Assembly: GCA_036850595.1 (NCBI GenBank) | Contig: CM072160.1 | Span: forward strand, 18,455,906-18,519,905 | Source of the DNA: Rhyacichthys aspro | Taxonomy: Eukaryota; Chordata; Actinopteri; Gobiiformes; Rhyacichthyidae | Length of the DNA: 64,000 nt | Direction of reading: 5' to 3' | In this document: positions 12,041 to 22,200 of the stretch, piece after piece | Numbering within the stretch: the first letter of the stretch is position 1 | How the letters are laid out: each line of letters begins with the position of its first letter | Position numbers and translations under genes: made by a program | Notes under the pieces: generated by a model | Told to the model about the DNA's origin: nothing | What the model saw: only the letters and a program-made list of their open reading frames with translations | Database searches by the model: none

Positions 12041-13420
12041 AGATTTTCAAACTGAATATTCTATTATATGCTTTTTATTTCTTGATCACACAGTTTGAAG
12101 TGTTAGGGTTGTTCGGCAATTAAATACTCACACTACAGACTCACAATACTTACATAAAAGTTGGCTGCTCTCGATTGGAGGTTCTCACATAAACTATAAA
12201 TTAACTCACAATAGTCTCATTTATTGTAGCTTTTGGTCGACTACTACTGGCCCAAATAAATCTCCAGTGTGTGGTGTCATTGTGATTATTGTACTGATGT
12301 AATTATAGGCCCTTCTAAACTCAATTTACTATATGAGTCTATATGAGATATCATCCTATTTGAGGCATACTTTAAGAACTTGGATGTGTTTCCAATAATT
12401 AATATAAAGGATTGAAGAATTGATTGAAAAGATGATACTGATTCTGCTGACTTTATCTCCACAGTCGCCTTCAGCCTTGAGCCTTGAGCCTTGACTTTGG
12501 GACGGCCTGAGGATATAAGGCTGCGTGGCGGCTCGTATGGAGTTAAAAACTCACTAATGTAACGTGTTTATCCTTAAATTCACTAAAACAACTTTTATTG
12601 TTTTATGACATCACCACTTTAGCCTGCTTTTGCACCCATTGGATCCTGACGGCTGGTAAAACACAAGACCGCATGTGGTAGTGCCATAGTGTGCCTGGTC
12701 TACGAGCTGAAAGTAAAAAACTTTTTCAACTTGCTGCGCCAATAAGCAATGTTCACTGAAAATAATGGACGACCATGTTTTTTTTTTTGTTTTTTTTACT
12801 AATACAGTATCCTGTTCTAATACATTCTTGGTTAAAACCAGTGAGCAGGCTGAAATGGAGCCGCACTAGTTTTTACATTTCAGCAACTAAGGATGCCGCT
12901 AAGGATCACTCATAAATCACTCAAGTTAAACTAAAGATCACATTGTCATATGTCAGGTTGACCCTTTCACCTTTAGCTCATTATGACTTGGGTTAAAAAG
13001 AGATCTGTATGTGTGGGATTCTTGCCAGTGCTTTTGTCTGGGCACCATGACCTTCTCCTATTGGCTTATGACATCATAAATGAAAAAGGTATATTGCAGT
13101 GACATTTACTGACACCAGCTTCAGCCAAGTCCATCCTGAGGGCAGTGTGTGCTCCCATATTTCTCATAAGCAGCTGAATGACAGCAGGCTGCAGACCTTT
13201 CAGACTTACTACCACTTTCAAAACAACATTAAGCTATTATTATTTTTTTATACACACTAAAATTATTTTCGATCATTCATCATAATATTACTTTTTGCAT
13301 TTGTATATCTTGGAAAAATAAACATTTAATGCTCTGTCAGTCACCATTTTGTCAGTCACCTGATTTGCCTAAATCATGCTAGTCTGTCTAACACATTAAC
13401 ATTATCAACAAAATGGATTA

Positions 13421-13575
13421 TTTCCACTGGGTTTGTTCATAGACAACAGAATGTCCCTACAGGGCTACCGTAGACGCCCACAGGCTTCAGAAAGGAGGAG
13501 TGAGAGGTGTAGAACTGCTCAATTTCGCCACTAGATGGAGTCAAAAACCGGACATTCCACTGTTACACTGATAAA
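13421..13575 (+). repeat. Dispersed repeat family A, copy 1
   Basis: It begins TTTCCACTGGGTTTGTTCAT and continues ATGTCCCTACAGGGCTACCG, then GCCCACAGGCTTCAG. The same word order occurs at 20815 and 30894. This is the longest copy, and it also carries the CTCF-like 13-mer at 13528-13540. No transposon class can be assigned. Confidence 0.6.
13528..13540 (+). promoter_or_regulatory. CTCF-like 13-mer CCACTAGATGGAG
   Basis: This fits the CTCF core CCASYAGRKGGC except for A in place of the last C. It lies inside dispersed repeat family A. The same 13-mer occurs at 39923 and, inverted, at 27089. Confidence 0.3.
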
Positions 13576-14218
13576 CTTTCTGGACTTCCTGGATTTGCTT
13601 CCTTCAAGACGATGTCATTGATATTCTTGAGAATGTAATCTGACCAATAAGAATGAACTGGACACAGGGGGAGGGGCTTAAAGACATAATCAGCTTAAAA
13701 TAACGGAGATAAAAGTTGTTGGGACTAAAGCTTTATTCAATTCCAACCAAAAGTCTGTTTCAGTTACTTTAAATTGAAAAATTTTGTTTTTCTGCTTCCA
13801 AGATATCATAGATGCAGTCTACCAAATGTTTTCTATGAAGTGAGGAAAAAAGCCTCTTGAATTGGCATCATACAACAAAGCAACTGCAACTGTCGATAGG
13901 TGGCTCCAAGTGTGTTAAGTCTGATACAGAGGCCTTCTACTGTGACATATTGTTGGACATGCCAGCTGAATACAGAGCATTAATATGGCTCCAGCGTATT
14001 CTGGCCACATAATACCAATGGAAACTTAAAACTCGATTTTAAATGTCAAAGGATATGCGTCAACAAAGTTTAGACAGCTTCACGACAGCCAGATTTGTCA
14101 AGTGTCACATCTAACTTTTCGGATTTATCTGTTGTGGGACCAGAATGTTGAAAGTCGAAGCCTGAGCGTCTTATTCAGAGGCTGTGGTGTAATGGATATG
14201 TCGGTTCAGACGTCTCAC

Positions 14219-14317
14219 CTAGCAGAAACTGGTCCGAGCTGTTGTTGCAGGTCTGTTTCACTTCTTCACTGTCCCATCCCAGAGGATAGAGCGCACATCC
14301 GGATCCTATGAGCAGAC
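14219..14317 (-). CDS. lhfpl6: Penultimate coding exon of LHFPL6 (end of TM3, extracellular loop 2)
   Basis: On the minus strand the exon lies between an acceptor (CTTGCCCTCAG, 14318-14328) and a strong donor (GTGAGA, 14213-14218). It is 99 nt long with phase 1 at both ends: GT at its start completes a glycine, and its last base G starts the glycine finished in the terminal exon. The peptide runs LLIGSGCALYPLGW (end of TM3), then DSEEVKQTCNNSSDQFLL (extracellular loop 2). The SGCALYPLGW and SEEVKQTC motifs are family hallmarks. From memory, the length is the same as the corresponding mammalian exon, with no indel. The loop carries an NNSS cluster, which gives two overlapping N-glycosylation sequons. 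The preceding coding exon, which should end in a glycine codon's first base, is not in the window. Confidence 0.95.
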
Positions 14318-14549
14318 CTGAGGGCAAGAGGAAGAGAGACTTTGAGTTGAGGGATCACTGGGGGGTGATAAATGTTTAGAAGAAAAGTGAAAATGGCAAT
14401 TGTTGGGTCTCAATCGAGAGAAGAGCACAGTTGTCATGTTTCAGTGTAATTTTTTGAACTATTGCAAAATGAAAACTGTGAAAGAGACGTGTTTTTGTGA
14501 ACCATAGAGAAGCAAATAAACAGAACAGTTGCTGAAGATATGGAGTGTG

Positions 14550-14585
14550 TATCTAATAACCAGAAGGTTGGTGGTGCAAAACTGT
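14550..14585 (+). mobile_element. SINE fragment (B-box region)
   Basis: The phrase ATAACCAGAAGGTTGGTGGT followed by GCAAA matches the same part of the SINE on the minus strand at 53685-53712. Only this short piece is recognisable. Confidence 0.45.
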
Positions 14586-14689
14586 TAACTCTAAAAATAG
14601 GATTTTTTTTTTACTGTTTTTGTAATTAATTTCTTTCTTTTTTTAACTTTTTATTTATTATAAAACTATTTAATTGGATAGTAGACAGA

Positions 14690-14772
14690 CTGGAAACCCG
14701 AGCAGGAATCAAATGCAGATCTCCCAGTTATACAGTACATGCTCTACCAGGTAAACCAATGAGGCGCCCTCG
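14690..14772 (-). mobile_element. tRNA-derived SINE head fragment
   Basis: On the minus strand it begins near GGGCGCCTCATTGG and contains a perfect RNA polymerase III A box (TGGTTTACCTGG, 14747-14758), then GTAGAGCATGTACTG, then a degenerate B box (CATTTGATTCC, 14705-14715). The wording matches a teleost tRNA-like SINE head. It is not a functional tRNA gene: the stems do not pair well and the B box is decayed. Confidence 0.65.
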
Positions 14773-15479
14773 TAATTAATTTCTAATTAAATATTTCAAA
14801 TTAAATATGCATGCATATAATATGCATTGTTTCTGTAACTGTATGTAGCAGCAGTGGAGTTCCACAGAGTACCATTCTGACTCCCTTACTGTTTTACACT
14901 TTAGACTTAAACTAATAACTTATTTATTCAATTGTAATTTAATTATTTATTGTAGAGAAACACATGTGAACTATCAATATATTAGAATAGATCCTTAGAG
15001 AAGGTCTCCATTGCTTTTGTAAAACCTTGCAAAACAAAGCTTCTCAATAGTTCCACTTCTCTGACCACAGTCATTTGGCAGAGCACAGTGGAACTTGCCA
15101 AACTCATAACAGAATATGTGTGGATTCTCTAACATCTATACCAAATGCATCAAACAGACAAAAAGCTGACATAATATGTGCCGCTTCACTTCTGTGATTT
15201 TTTTATCAGTTGTTTCCAGCACAGTCTGAATGAAAGGCAGCTTTGATCTGAGCCAACAGCATCACGCATCACTAAAAATGACATGGATTGTGATTGTACC
15301 CCATCCCAATTTTTTTTTCGGTGACAAAACAAAGCACTCATCTGCCAGCAGCTCATAAAAAAAGTCCTGTGACCAATAAATGTATGCAAATAGCTTGGCA
15401 ATTTCTCACAGGAGGTAAAAATATGCGTTTTTGGTAAGCAATAATTACAGTAAAACTCCAGAAAATCCTCAAGGGACTG

Positions 15480-15880
15480 CTTTATGTCAATGATTAAAGA
15501 GACTTACGCCTGTGCTCAAAGCTGCACACGCAGACAAGAGTTAAATCTCGTCAGGGCCATTACATTAAGGATTAATATCCCCAATATTTGCCTATAGCCA
15601 GGTCTTGACAAGTTATTCCCCGGATGCCAAGGCCTGTCTCTTGATATTAGCCTGAGGGGGGCCCTGGTAGGTGGCTCTGCTGTCACATTAGCTTAATCCC
15701 CTCCGATATGTCTGCGCCGCTATCAGTTCGGGGATGTGAGGACGGCAGCGTGGAAAGCGCCGGAAAGAGAGCTCTGCCTTCCAGCCTGATTACTCCAGCT
15801 GTCCAGGACTGCCTTATTAAATCTAGGCCAGATAACAAGCAGGAATTAATGCACATGCTAATGCAGAGGGCTCAGACAAA
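15480..15880. other. Candidate conserved non-coding element, giant intron
   Basis: This 400-bp, GC-balanced, repeat-free block has two bicoid-type sites in context (AGGATTAATATCC and GCTTAATCCCC), TGATTACTCCAG, and GAATTAATGCACATGCTAAT. It lies 1.2 kb upstream (in gene direction) of the penultimate exon. Assignment as an enhancer is inference. Confidence 0.3.
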
Positions 15881-16151
15881 CATTTGAGGTGGAGAACACA
15901 AGTGTTGTATGGACTGACAGTGTCAAGAGTTGCATTTCTAACTGTGTCCATTTATTATTGTTCTTCTTCTGGTTATTTTATTATTTTTTTGTATTTTATT
16001 TGTACTTTTCTTTTTGTTTAATTAATTTTCACTTTATTTATTTATTTGATTGGTTTTTTTTTTGGATGGGGGTTGGTAGGAGGGATTTGAAGATAAAAAA
16101 AGAACACCAAAATGTTTGTATGCCAGAACTGTGGTGTGAAATTAAGCTGTC

Positions 16152-16174
16152 AATAAAATTAAAAAAAAAAAAAA
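16152..16174 (+). other. Retroposed mRNA-like 3' end (AATAAA then A14)
   Basis: AATAAA (16152-16157) is followed by a few bases and an uninterrupted A14 (16161-16174), as in a processed transcript copied into DNA. About 60 nt of UTR-like sequence precede it, but no recognisable coding part. An imperfect direct repeat (GTTGCATTTCTA near 15929; GTTGAATGTCTA just after the A-tract) could be a decayed TSD. The long hydrophobic open frame across 15889-16179 comes from T-rich sequence and is not a gene. Confidence 0.35.
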
Positions 16175-18643
16175 GTTGAATGTCTACAACAGATTTTACA
16201 CAAAAGTTTTTTCTCCACTTTTTTACTCTCTTGAAATGATGTTTGCCATTTTAAAAGAGCTCATTTCCAGAATGGATGCTACACTAAACAGCATGGACCA
16301 TCCTCCACACACTGTTTTAAAGTAATGAATAATGATGTGTTTGTGTTTCCCACAAAGAATTTTTCATTCTCCACTCCATAACAGACTCTATAAGGCAGTC
16401 AAAATGGTAGATCTGTGCTGTCAAGGCGTGAAGTTTAGGAGAGTTTTTATACCCCAGTTGCTTAAGGCAGTAAGTTCTTTTCACTCACCTGCTGTCATTT
16501 TTTTTTGCTTTTGTCAAATAAACTGTCATGTGGCAAAGGCAAAACTCATTGTACGCTCTGTCTGGTTTCAGAGAAGGACAGCTGGTACAAACAGGTTTGC
16601 GTGGGAAGACAAGGACACAAAACTGTTCCCTCGCCAAATGATGCACAAATGGAAGAAAAATATCAGATGAAATGCAACAGTGAAATGGAGCACTATGGCG
16701 TTCTTAGGTTGCCTCTAGATGTACAGGTCATGACCATCGCATTTAGATTTATGAAACCACTGTAAATTCTTGCACCAATTAAAAGTACAGTGTGTAAAAT
16801 TGCGTTGTATACAAAAATTTTAAAAAAGTACTAGTCAAAAGTTTATGTAAAGTGTATAATAAACTCAAAATACCATAGAACTCAGTGTAAGTTGCGTTAC
16901 TTCCTGCTACTGTTCCTCCAACTGCACCGAGTGGACAAACTGAGCTTTGCCGGATAAAGCACGCAACCTTCTTTATTTGACTTATTTTAACTGGGTTTGT
17001 TTATTCACAGTAATCTGCTATTCACCGCATGCCATAAAAGACTACAAACTGTACTTTTAGAGGCCTTTTACACGATAAAATGTTTTGCCAAAAAACACAT
17101 TTTGAGAACCGTCTATTACTGACAACTGTCTATTACTGATATAACAGCTAGTTCTCAAACTAGCTTGCTATTGGCAGCTAGCGTCACACAGCAAGTAGAA
17201 CAACAAAAACAAAATACTAGTTTTGTGCTTGTTCTTATAATTTATTATTATTAGATGAGATTAGAGACCTCCAGAAACGCCCTGTTTAGTAGTGTACGTA
17301 GAGACCAGACCTTTGCTATAACTGTAATGTAGTGTATACTTCTGCTTCCATTTGATCTCATGCTATTTAAAAAAAAAAATTGACAGATATTTAAAATGAG
17401 TGCGATGTGAATGCTTTTCTTTTTGGGTCATTTCAAAATTGTGTGTCAAATTCTGGGAGTTCTGGGAGAAACTAGAAGCCGATAATGACACCTGTGGTAT
17501 CATTCCTCTGAGAGTCGGCCATGTTGATGAAAATACATTGGTTAAAAAAAAGCCTCAAACCAGGAGAATGTCATTACAGCCCAGGATCAGAGGGGATTTT
17601 CACCCACCGTTTCTTTTCCAGACCCTTAAGAAAACTTCACACGACTTGCCGCTTCAAACCATAAATTTGCACCTTTAGCTAAGCGCAGTGCCGCAGCAGG
17701 CCACTTTAATTAGTAAGGGTCTTTGTTCAACAGCAACGAGTGGTCCCCAGATGAACACCAACCACGTCTCTGCAGGGGTGCCAGCACGGGCCAGTCACAT
17801 ATCCCTCGTTATATAATCTTATCAAATGTGTTTTGATTCAAATTTGTAACAGTAAAGCATGCCAGGGTGGTAATGTATTCATGATTAATATTTAAGCAAA
17901 TCAAATATTCTCTTTCAAGTGTTGTGTAATGCTGAGAGATACAGCAGCGAGTAATCAAAATGATTTTCCTTGCAGCAAAAGAAAAGGCAGTTAGAGGAAC
18001 AGGGCACTGGTTCACAAAGACGCTAATGTTTCCATTTGATGCAGCCTCCATCATCCCTTTGATTAACACATTTGTTCCAATATAGAGTCAGCGCTCTCTC
18101 TGACAGAGCAAAGAATGGAGACGGCAATTAGAGCGTCCACGCTTCCACTTCAGGTCAGAGTGTGCTAATAAACACACAAGAGCAAAATGAGAGGTTTGTC
18201 CAACATCAAACACAAAAGCCAAAGAAGAAGTCAAATTGTAGAACAGCTGCGTGTGATTTTTGATGATGTGGAGTAGCAGTGAGAGCACTTGACAAGTTAC
18301 AATTACACTACACCAGATAGATACAGCTTTGTTTGGGATAAAGACTAGATAAAGACGTGGACAGGACTTGGAAGAAGTGGAGCAGAAACTGCTTGTTGGA
18401 AAAAGTGGTCTCTATTACTTACTTTAAGGCCCTGACGACCTGAACTCATTTGAACAATGTAAATCGTTGTTTAATATTGAACGTTGTTGTGTCTTGTACA
18501 AATAAATAATAAATAAATAATGCTTTTTCTATTGTTGTAATTTGCACACAGGGCTCATGAGTTTCATATAGTCTCATTATTTTAAGGCTGATATAATGAA
18601 GTTTGGGAAATAGGTCCTAATATTTTCTGATAATGGTCTAAAC

Positions 18644-19074
18644 CACTGGTTCTCAAACGATGGTACGGGTACCACTGGTGGTACTCTGGCTCTCCGTGGT
18701 GGTACTTGGGAGTCTATTTGTTTAAATTGATTTTATGATGAAATAATCATTAAACTATAAAATGTAGGACTATTGTTTTTTGCTACTGCTTTTTTATAAT
18801 GTACTTGATTACAACTAACTGTTTGGACCTTTAAAAAGTTAAGGGATTAAAAATGTGATGTGTGCAATAAATAAAAAAATATCCTGACTTTAGACTTTAG
18901 CAGCACAGCAAACAAAATTAATATCACATTCATATAGGTAGGTAAGTATAGCGTTCATATGGGTGAACCAAAACTGGCATTGACTTCTGTCTTTTACTGC
19001 CATCAAAATGGTAACTCAAAAAACAAAGCTATTTTCTGAGGTGGTACTTGGTGTGAAGAGTTTGAGAAACATTG
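18644..19074. mobile_element. Non-autonomous hAT (Charlie-like) element with TSD
   Basis: The terminal inverted repeats are CACTGGTTCTCAAAC (18644-18658) and, on the other strand, CAATGTTTCTCAAAC (19060-19074). The 8-bp TSD is GTCTAAAC (18636-18643) and ATCTAAAC (19075-19082), 7 of 8 identical. The 431-bp interior starts with the familiar 'ggtggtact' wording of a common teleost repeat and carries no transposase frame. Confidence 0.85.
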
Positions 19075-19082
19075 ATCTAAAC

Positions 19083-19180
19083 CAGTGGTGGGCAAACTAA
19101 GGCCCGGGGGCCACATGCGGCCTGTTGAGCTGTGTAATGCGGCCCGCCAAGCATTTACAATTTACAAATTTTTCTTCAAT
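19083..19180 (+). mobile_element. 5' end of a second hAT-type element, abutting the first
   Basis: It starts CAGTGGTGGGCAAACTAAG and continues GGCCCGGGGGCCACATGCGG, the standard start of another Charlie-like family in vertebrates. It begins exactly one base after the first element's right TSD. No matching right terminus (CCCACCACTG-type) is visible within the next 300 bp, so the element is truncated or too decayed to bound. Confidence 0.65.
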
Positions 19181-20814
19181 GCCTTGTACTTTTGCTAAAA
19201 GTACCATCATATCTACAAACAGAAAATATGGACAGAAACTTATCAGTTTCCTTAAACGTGGGCACAACTAAAGGCTTTTGACTATTGAATTCATTACTGC
19301 TTACTTTATCTAAAAATAACAAAAGCTGCTGAAACTTTGGACTTCAATGTAACCGAGCCAGGACATGAAATCTTCTCAAAACTGAGCAGTTTGATGTCCC
19401 ATCCACCACCTCAACCTGCCCTTGCTGTTTCCTACTTTATATTAGAACCTGATCATAATAGCAACACCACTCATTATCAACCTACAGTATTTCCACCTGG
19501 ATTTCTTCCTAGATATTGCCAAAAACTACACACATCAGAGGCAAACAGCAAACATTGTGCATCAACACAGGACACTAGAGGGCTCCTTCGGCATCAGTAC
19601 ATAAGGCTATATGACGCCTTTGGAATGTTTGAAATGACATACTATGGCGACAGATGAGCACGAAATAAACCCATCACAGCGGCATAATTTAGTGCTCTGT
19701 CACATGTTCCTCTATGTGTCTCTTTTATTGTTATGGAACTGATGAATTCATTTCCCCAGAACACTTATTTATATCCAATCTCATTCTCCACACTCATACA
19801 TATGTAGGTTACAGAGAACCATCAGTACATTTATATGACGTTAGGAAAAATTGATTTGTCGTGTTTGAAATGCATGTAAACACCTCAATCTGAGTGAAAC
19901 AGAACTGGTTTTTTTAGAAGCCGATAGTGAATGTGTAACCTGAATTAAATCCTGCAAGTATAAACTCCAGGAGACCCAAAAAACGTCAACATGATTATCT
20001 CTCATGGCACATTTTCATTTAATTCTCTCTTTACTCTTGGATATTTCGTCCTAAGCTGGCACAGACTGACGCTGGATCATTGCAGACAATCAGAGACCTG
20101 TGTTATTTTGCATGTGCTCGTCAGCCACATCAGCGGCTCCTTGGCTTGTGACTTGTTTAAGTGACGCCTGGCCTTCCTGTGACCTCTCTCAACACACTAA
20201 ACTGTGTGAAGACCAGTGAACAAACACATTTTATGTTTCCTTTACTGCAAAGCGTAGCATAAATCCCCCAAGTATCAGGCCACAAGCCGCTCAACCATAT
20301 GCTAGCCTTTGTAAGATGAAGCTTAATGATCCCCCGAGGAAAAGAGGAAACGCAAGAAACAGAAGGGAGGACCACTGCAAGAATGCTTTAGTCTGAAGAC
20401 TGTAAAGAGCAAAAAGTACAGAGAGATGGTCAGGAGAATTGGAATTTACATGTAAACTGGAGCTGGATTTAATTTAAAAACACCACTTCATATAGGCCCT
20501 GCTCAAAAGGCTAAGAACATTTTGGTATCCTTTACAGTTCTAAAGAAGTAACAAGCCTGCAACAAGATACCCCCAACTGTTAAAGCTTCTAAACAAGGGT
20601 TTTTGTAATTAGAGCAAAGTTTACACGAACCTAGATCAATAGGGACTCATCATCAGTTAATGAGCCTTAAAATGGAGCAAGTTATACATATTACTGAAGT
20701 AGTACTTAATAAATTAACAAAATAAATAAACTGACAAAACATTTTAATTAGACATAATATAAAATTCTGTAGCTAGGAAAATAAACTTTTTAATGTGCAC
20801 TTCTTATGTAAGCG

Positions 20815-20945
20815 TTTTCCACTATGTTTTGTCATAGGAATCAGCATGTCCCTGCAAGGCTGCCATAGGTGCTCACAGGCTGTAAAAAGTAAGAGTGTGA
20901 GTTGTGAGTAGTCTCTCCCAGACACTGATAAAAGTAACTAATAAA
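20815..20945 (+). repeat. Dispersed repeat family A, copy 2
   Basis: TTTTCCACTATGTTTTGTCAT, GCATGTCCCTGCAAGGCTGC and GTGCTCACAGGCTGTAAAAA align with copy 1. Similarity fades after GAGTGTGAGTTG. Confidence 0.6.
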
Positions 20946-21839
20946 TGCAACCAATCAACCAGGCCATCATTTGTTACATAATAATACTCCAAACCAAAAG
21001 TGAACTTAACTTCAAAAAGTTAGACATGTGTTAGCATTCCCACTCTAAATAGCTTACTCCATCAATACTAAGTCAAAACGTGGACTGTTTTCTTAAAGCT
21101 AAAATCACTCTTATGAATGTGAACAAAAGCACTCTTAAAACACTTGACTTCATTGTAACTCTTGTGTCAGGAGGCCAGCTTTGCTCCCTGATGGCAAAGT
21201 CCGAGGTTTGATGTCCCATCCATTACCCCAACCTGTTGCTGCTTATTGTTAAAGTATTGGAAAGTGGCTCTAACTTGTCTAATGGAAAAATAAATGTGCT
21301 AACAGTGCAGTCAATCACACACTCAACATCAACATTGGAAGCTAAAGGGCTACTTTGACATCAGTGCAGGTTGGATGTTCTATTCTGCCTTTGAAATGTT
21401 TGAAGTGTCATACTGTGTTAAGAGAAGAACATAAAAAAAACAAACTTGGTCTCATTTTATACAAGTCTTGGTCTTTTCTTCTTCCACTTCTATCATCAGG
21501 GAAGTTCTGGAATATCTATGACGCATGTTTGATAAATGTGCCACAAAAAAAACCCTTTCAGACATAAAGAACTAGACCTTTAGAAATATTACTGTAGTCT
21601 TAATCAGATAATGGACACATTAAATATTTCCATGTCCAAAAGATATTTTAGGACTGTTTTGTTCCAATGGAGACATGTGAACACAGTAACTAGTGATAAA
21701 ATGGTTTTATTCTTGCAGCACATTGGAGAGTGTCGACAGTGAAAGTACACAACAGTCAAAGTTGCCACGAACAAATCGCTGTTATGATGAAACTATTGCA
21801 GGACTCCACTCTCGCTCTTACAACATGACGCTTTAGGCC

Positions 21840-22200
21840 AGAACAAATGAAGCCTGGTACAAGCCGACAGCCCTATAACCGGCGGCGGTTATTAACTATC
21901 ACACAACCAGCTGAGTGCTCCTTAAGGTCAGACTTAAAACGCCCAGAGCTCTTACTGAGATCAGGAAGGCCTCGAGTGCCGCTCCATCAGCGCTGGCCTA
22001 GGGGGCTTGTTTGTTTACCTGCCGCCCTGTTTCGCGGTCCTGTTTGCGTTGCCATAGCAGCCTGTCGACGCCTGATAATCTGGTCTTGTGAAGGAAACGG
22101 GGAGGAAGTGCGAAGGGCCGGAGAGCGGAGCAGACGAGTTATTCACAGATCGAGTTTCCATTGATCTACACGAGCTATCGCCGCGGCTCGGAGGACTCTA
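21840..22200. other. GC-rich CpG-bearing block, candidate regulatory element
   Basis: This is the most CpG-dense part of the intron I noticed, with ACCGGCGGCGGTTATTAAC, the forkhead and X-box motifs, and GCCGCGGCTCGG. The plus-strand open frame 21847-22164 is arginine-rich from the base composition and resembles no family. An alternative internal promoter is possible but no TATA or initiator is convincing. Confidence 0.3.
22011..22061 (+). promoter_or_regulatory. Forkhead site and X-box-like motif pair
   Basis: TTGTTTAC (22011-22018) is a consensus forkhead core. GTTGCCATAGCAGC (22048-22061) matches the RFX X-box (GTTGCCATGGCAAC) at 12 of 14 positions. Both lie in a CpG-containing, repeat-free block (about 21840-22200). 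Motif matches alone do not show activity. Confidence 0.3.

Larger units (their letters stand above)
9614..14218 (-). other. lhfpl6: Last intron of lhfpl6 (4.6 kb)
   Basis: The intron lies between the GTGAGA donor at 14218 and the CCCGCAG acceptor at 9614. It is AT-rich, with a T16 run at 10336-10351 and a short three-copy tandem of a GCCTTGA unit at about 12473-12494. A dispersed-repeat copy lies at 13421-13575. The block 11560-12040 is richer in CpG and free of obvious repeats and looks like a candidate conserved element. The open frames at 11829-12050 and 14102-14311 show no family resemblance and are not annotated. Confidence 0.85.
14773..20800. other. Giant intron, segment 1
   Basis: Apart from the listed element block, retroposed 3' end and hAT copies, I see no gene. 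Open frames at 16332-16765, 17400-17678, 17809-18288 and 19337-19657 have no family resemblance. The last lies just right of the second hAT end and may be part of its decayed body. Confidence 0.6.

Noticed and set aside
14690..14772. Possible tRNA gene on the minus strand
   Set aside because: The A box is perfect, but the B box is decayed and the acceptor and anticodon stems do not pair. It is better explained as a SINE head.
15889..16179. Plus-strand hydrophobic ORF resembling a membrane protein
   Set aside because: It is produced by T-rich sequence (poly-Phe/Leu/Tyr), with no pattern of spaced helices or conserved residues.
19083..19330. Full-length second hAT element ending at the ATCTAAAA at 19309-19316
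   Set aside because: The candidate TSD matches 7 of 8, but the bases before it do not form an inverted copy of CAGTGGTGGGC, so only the left end is annotated.
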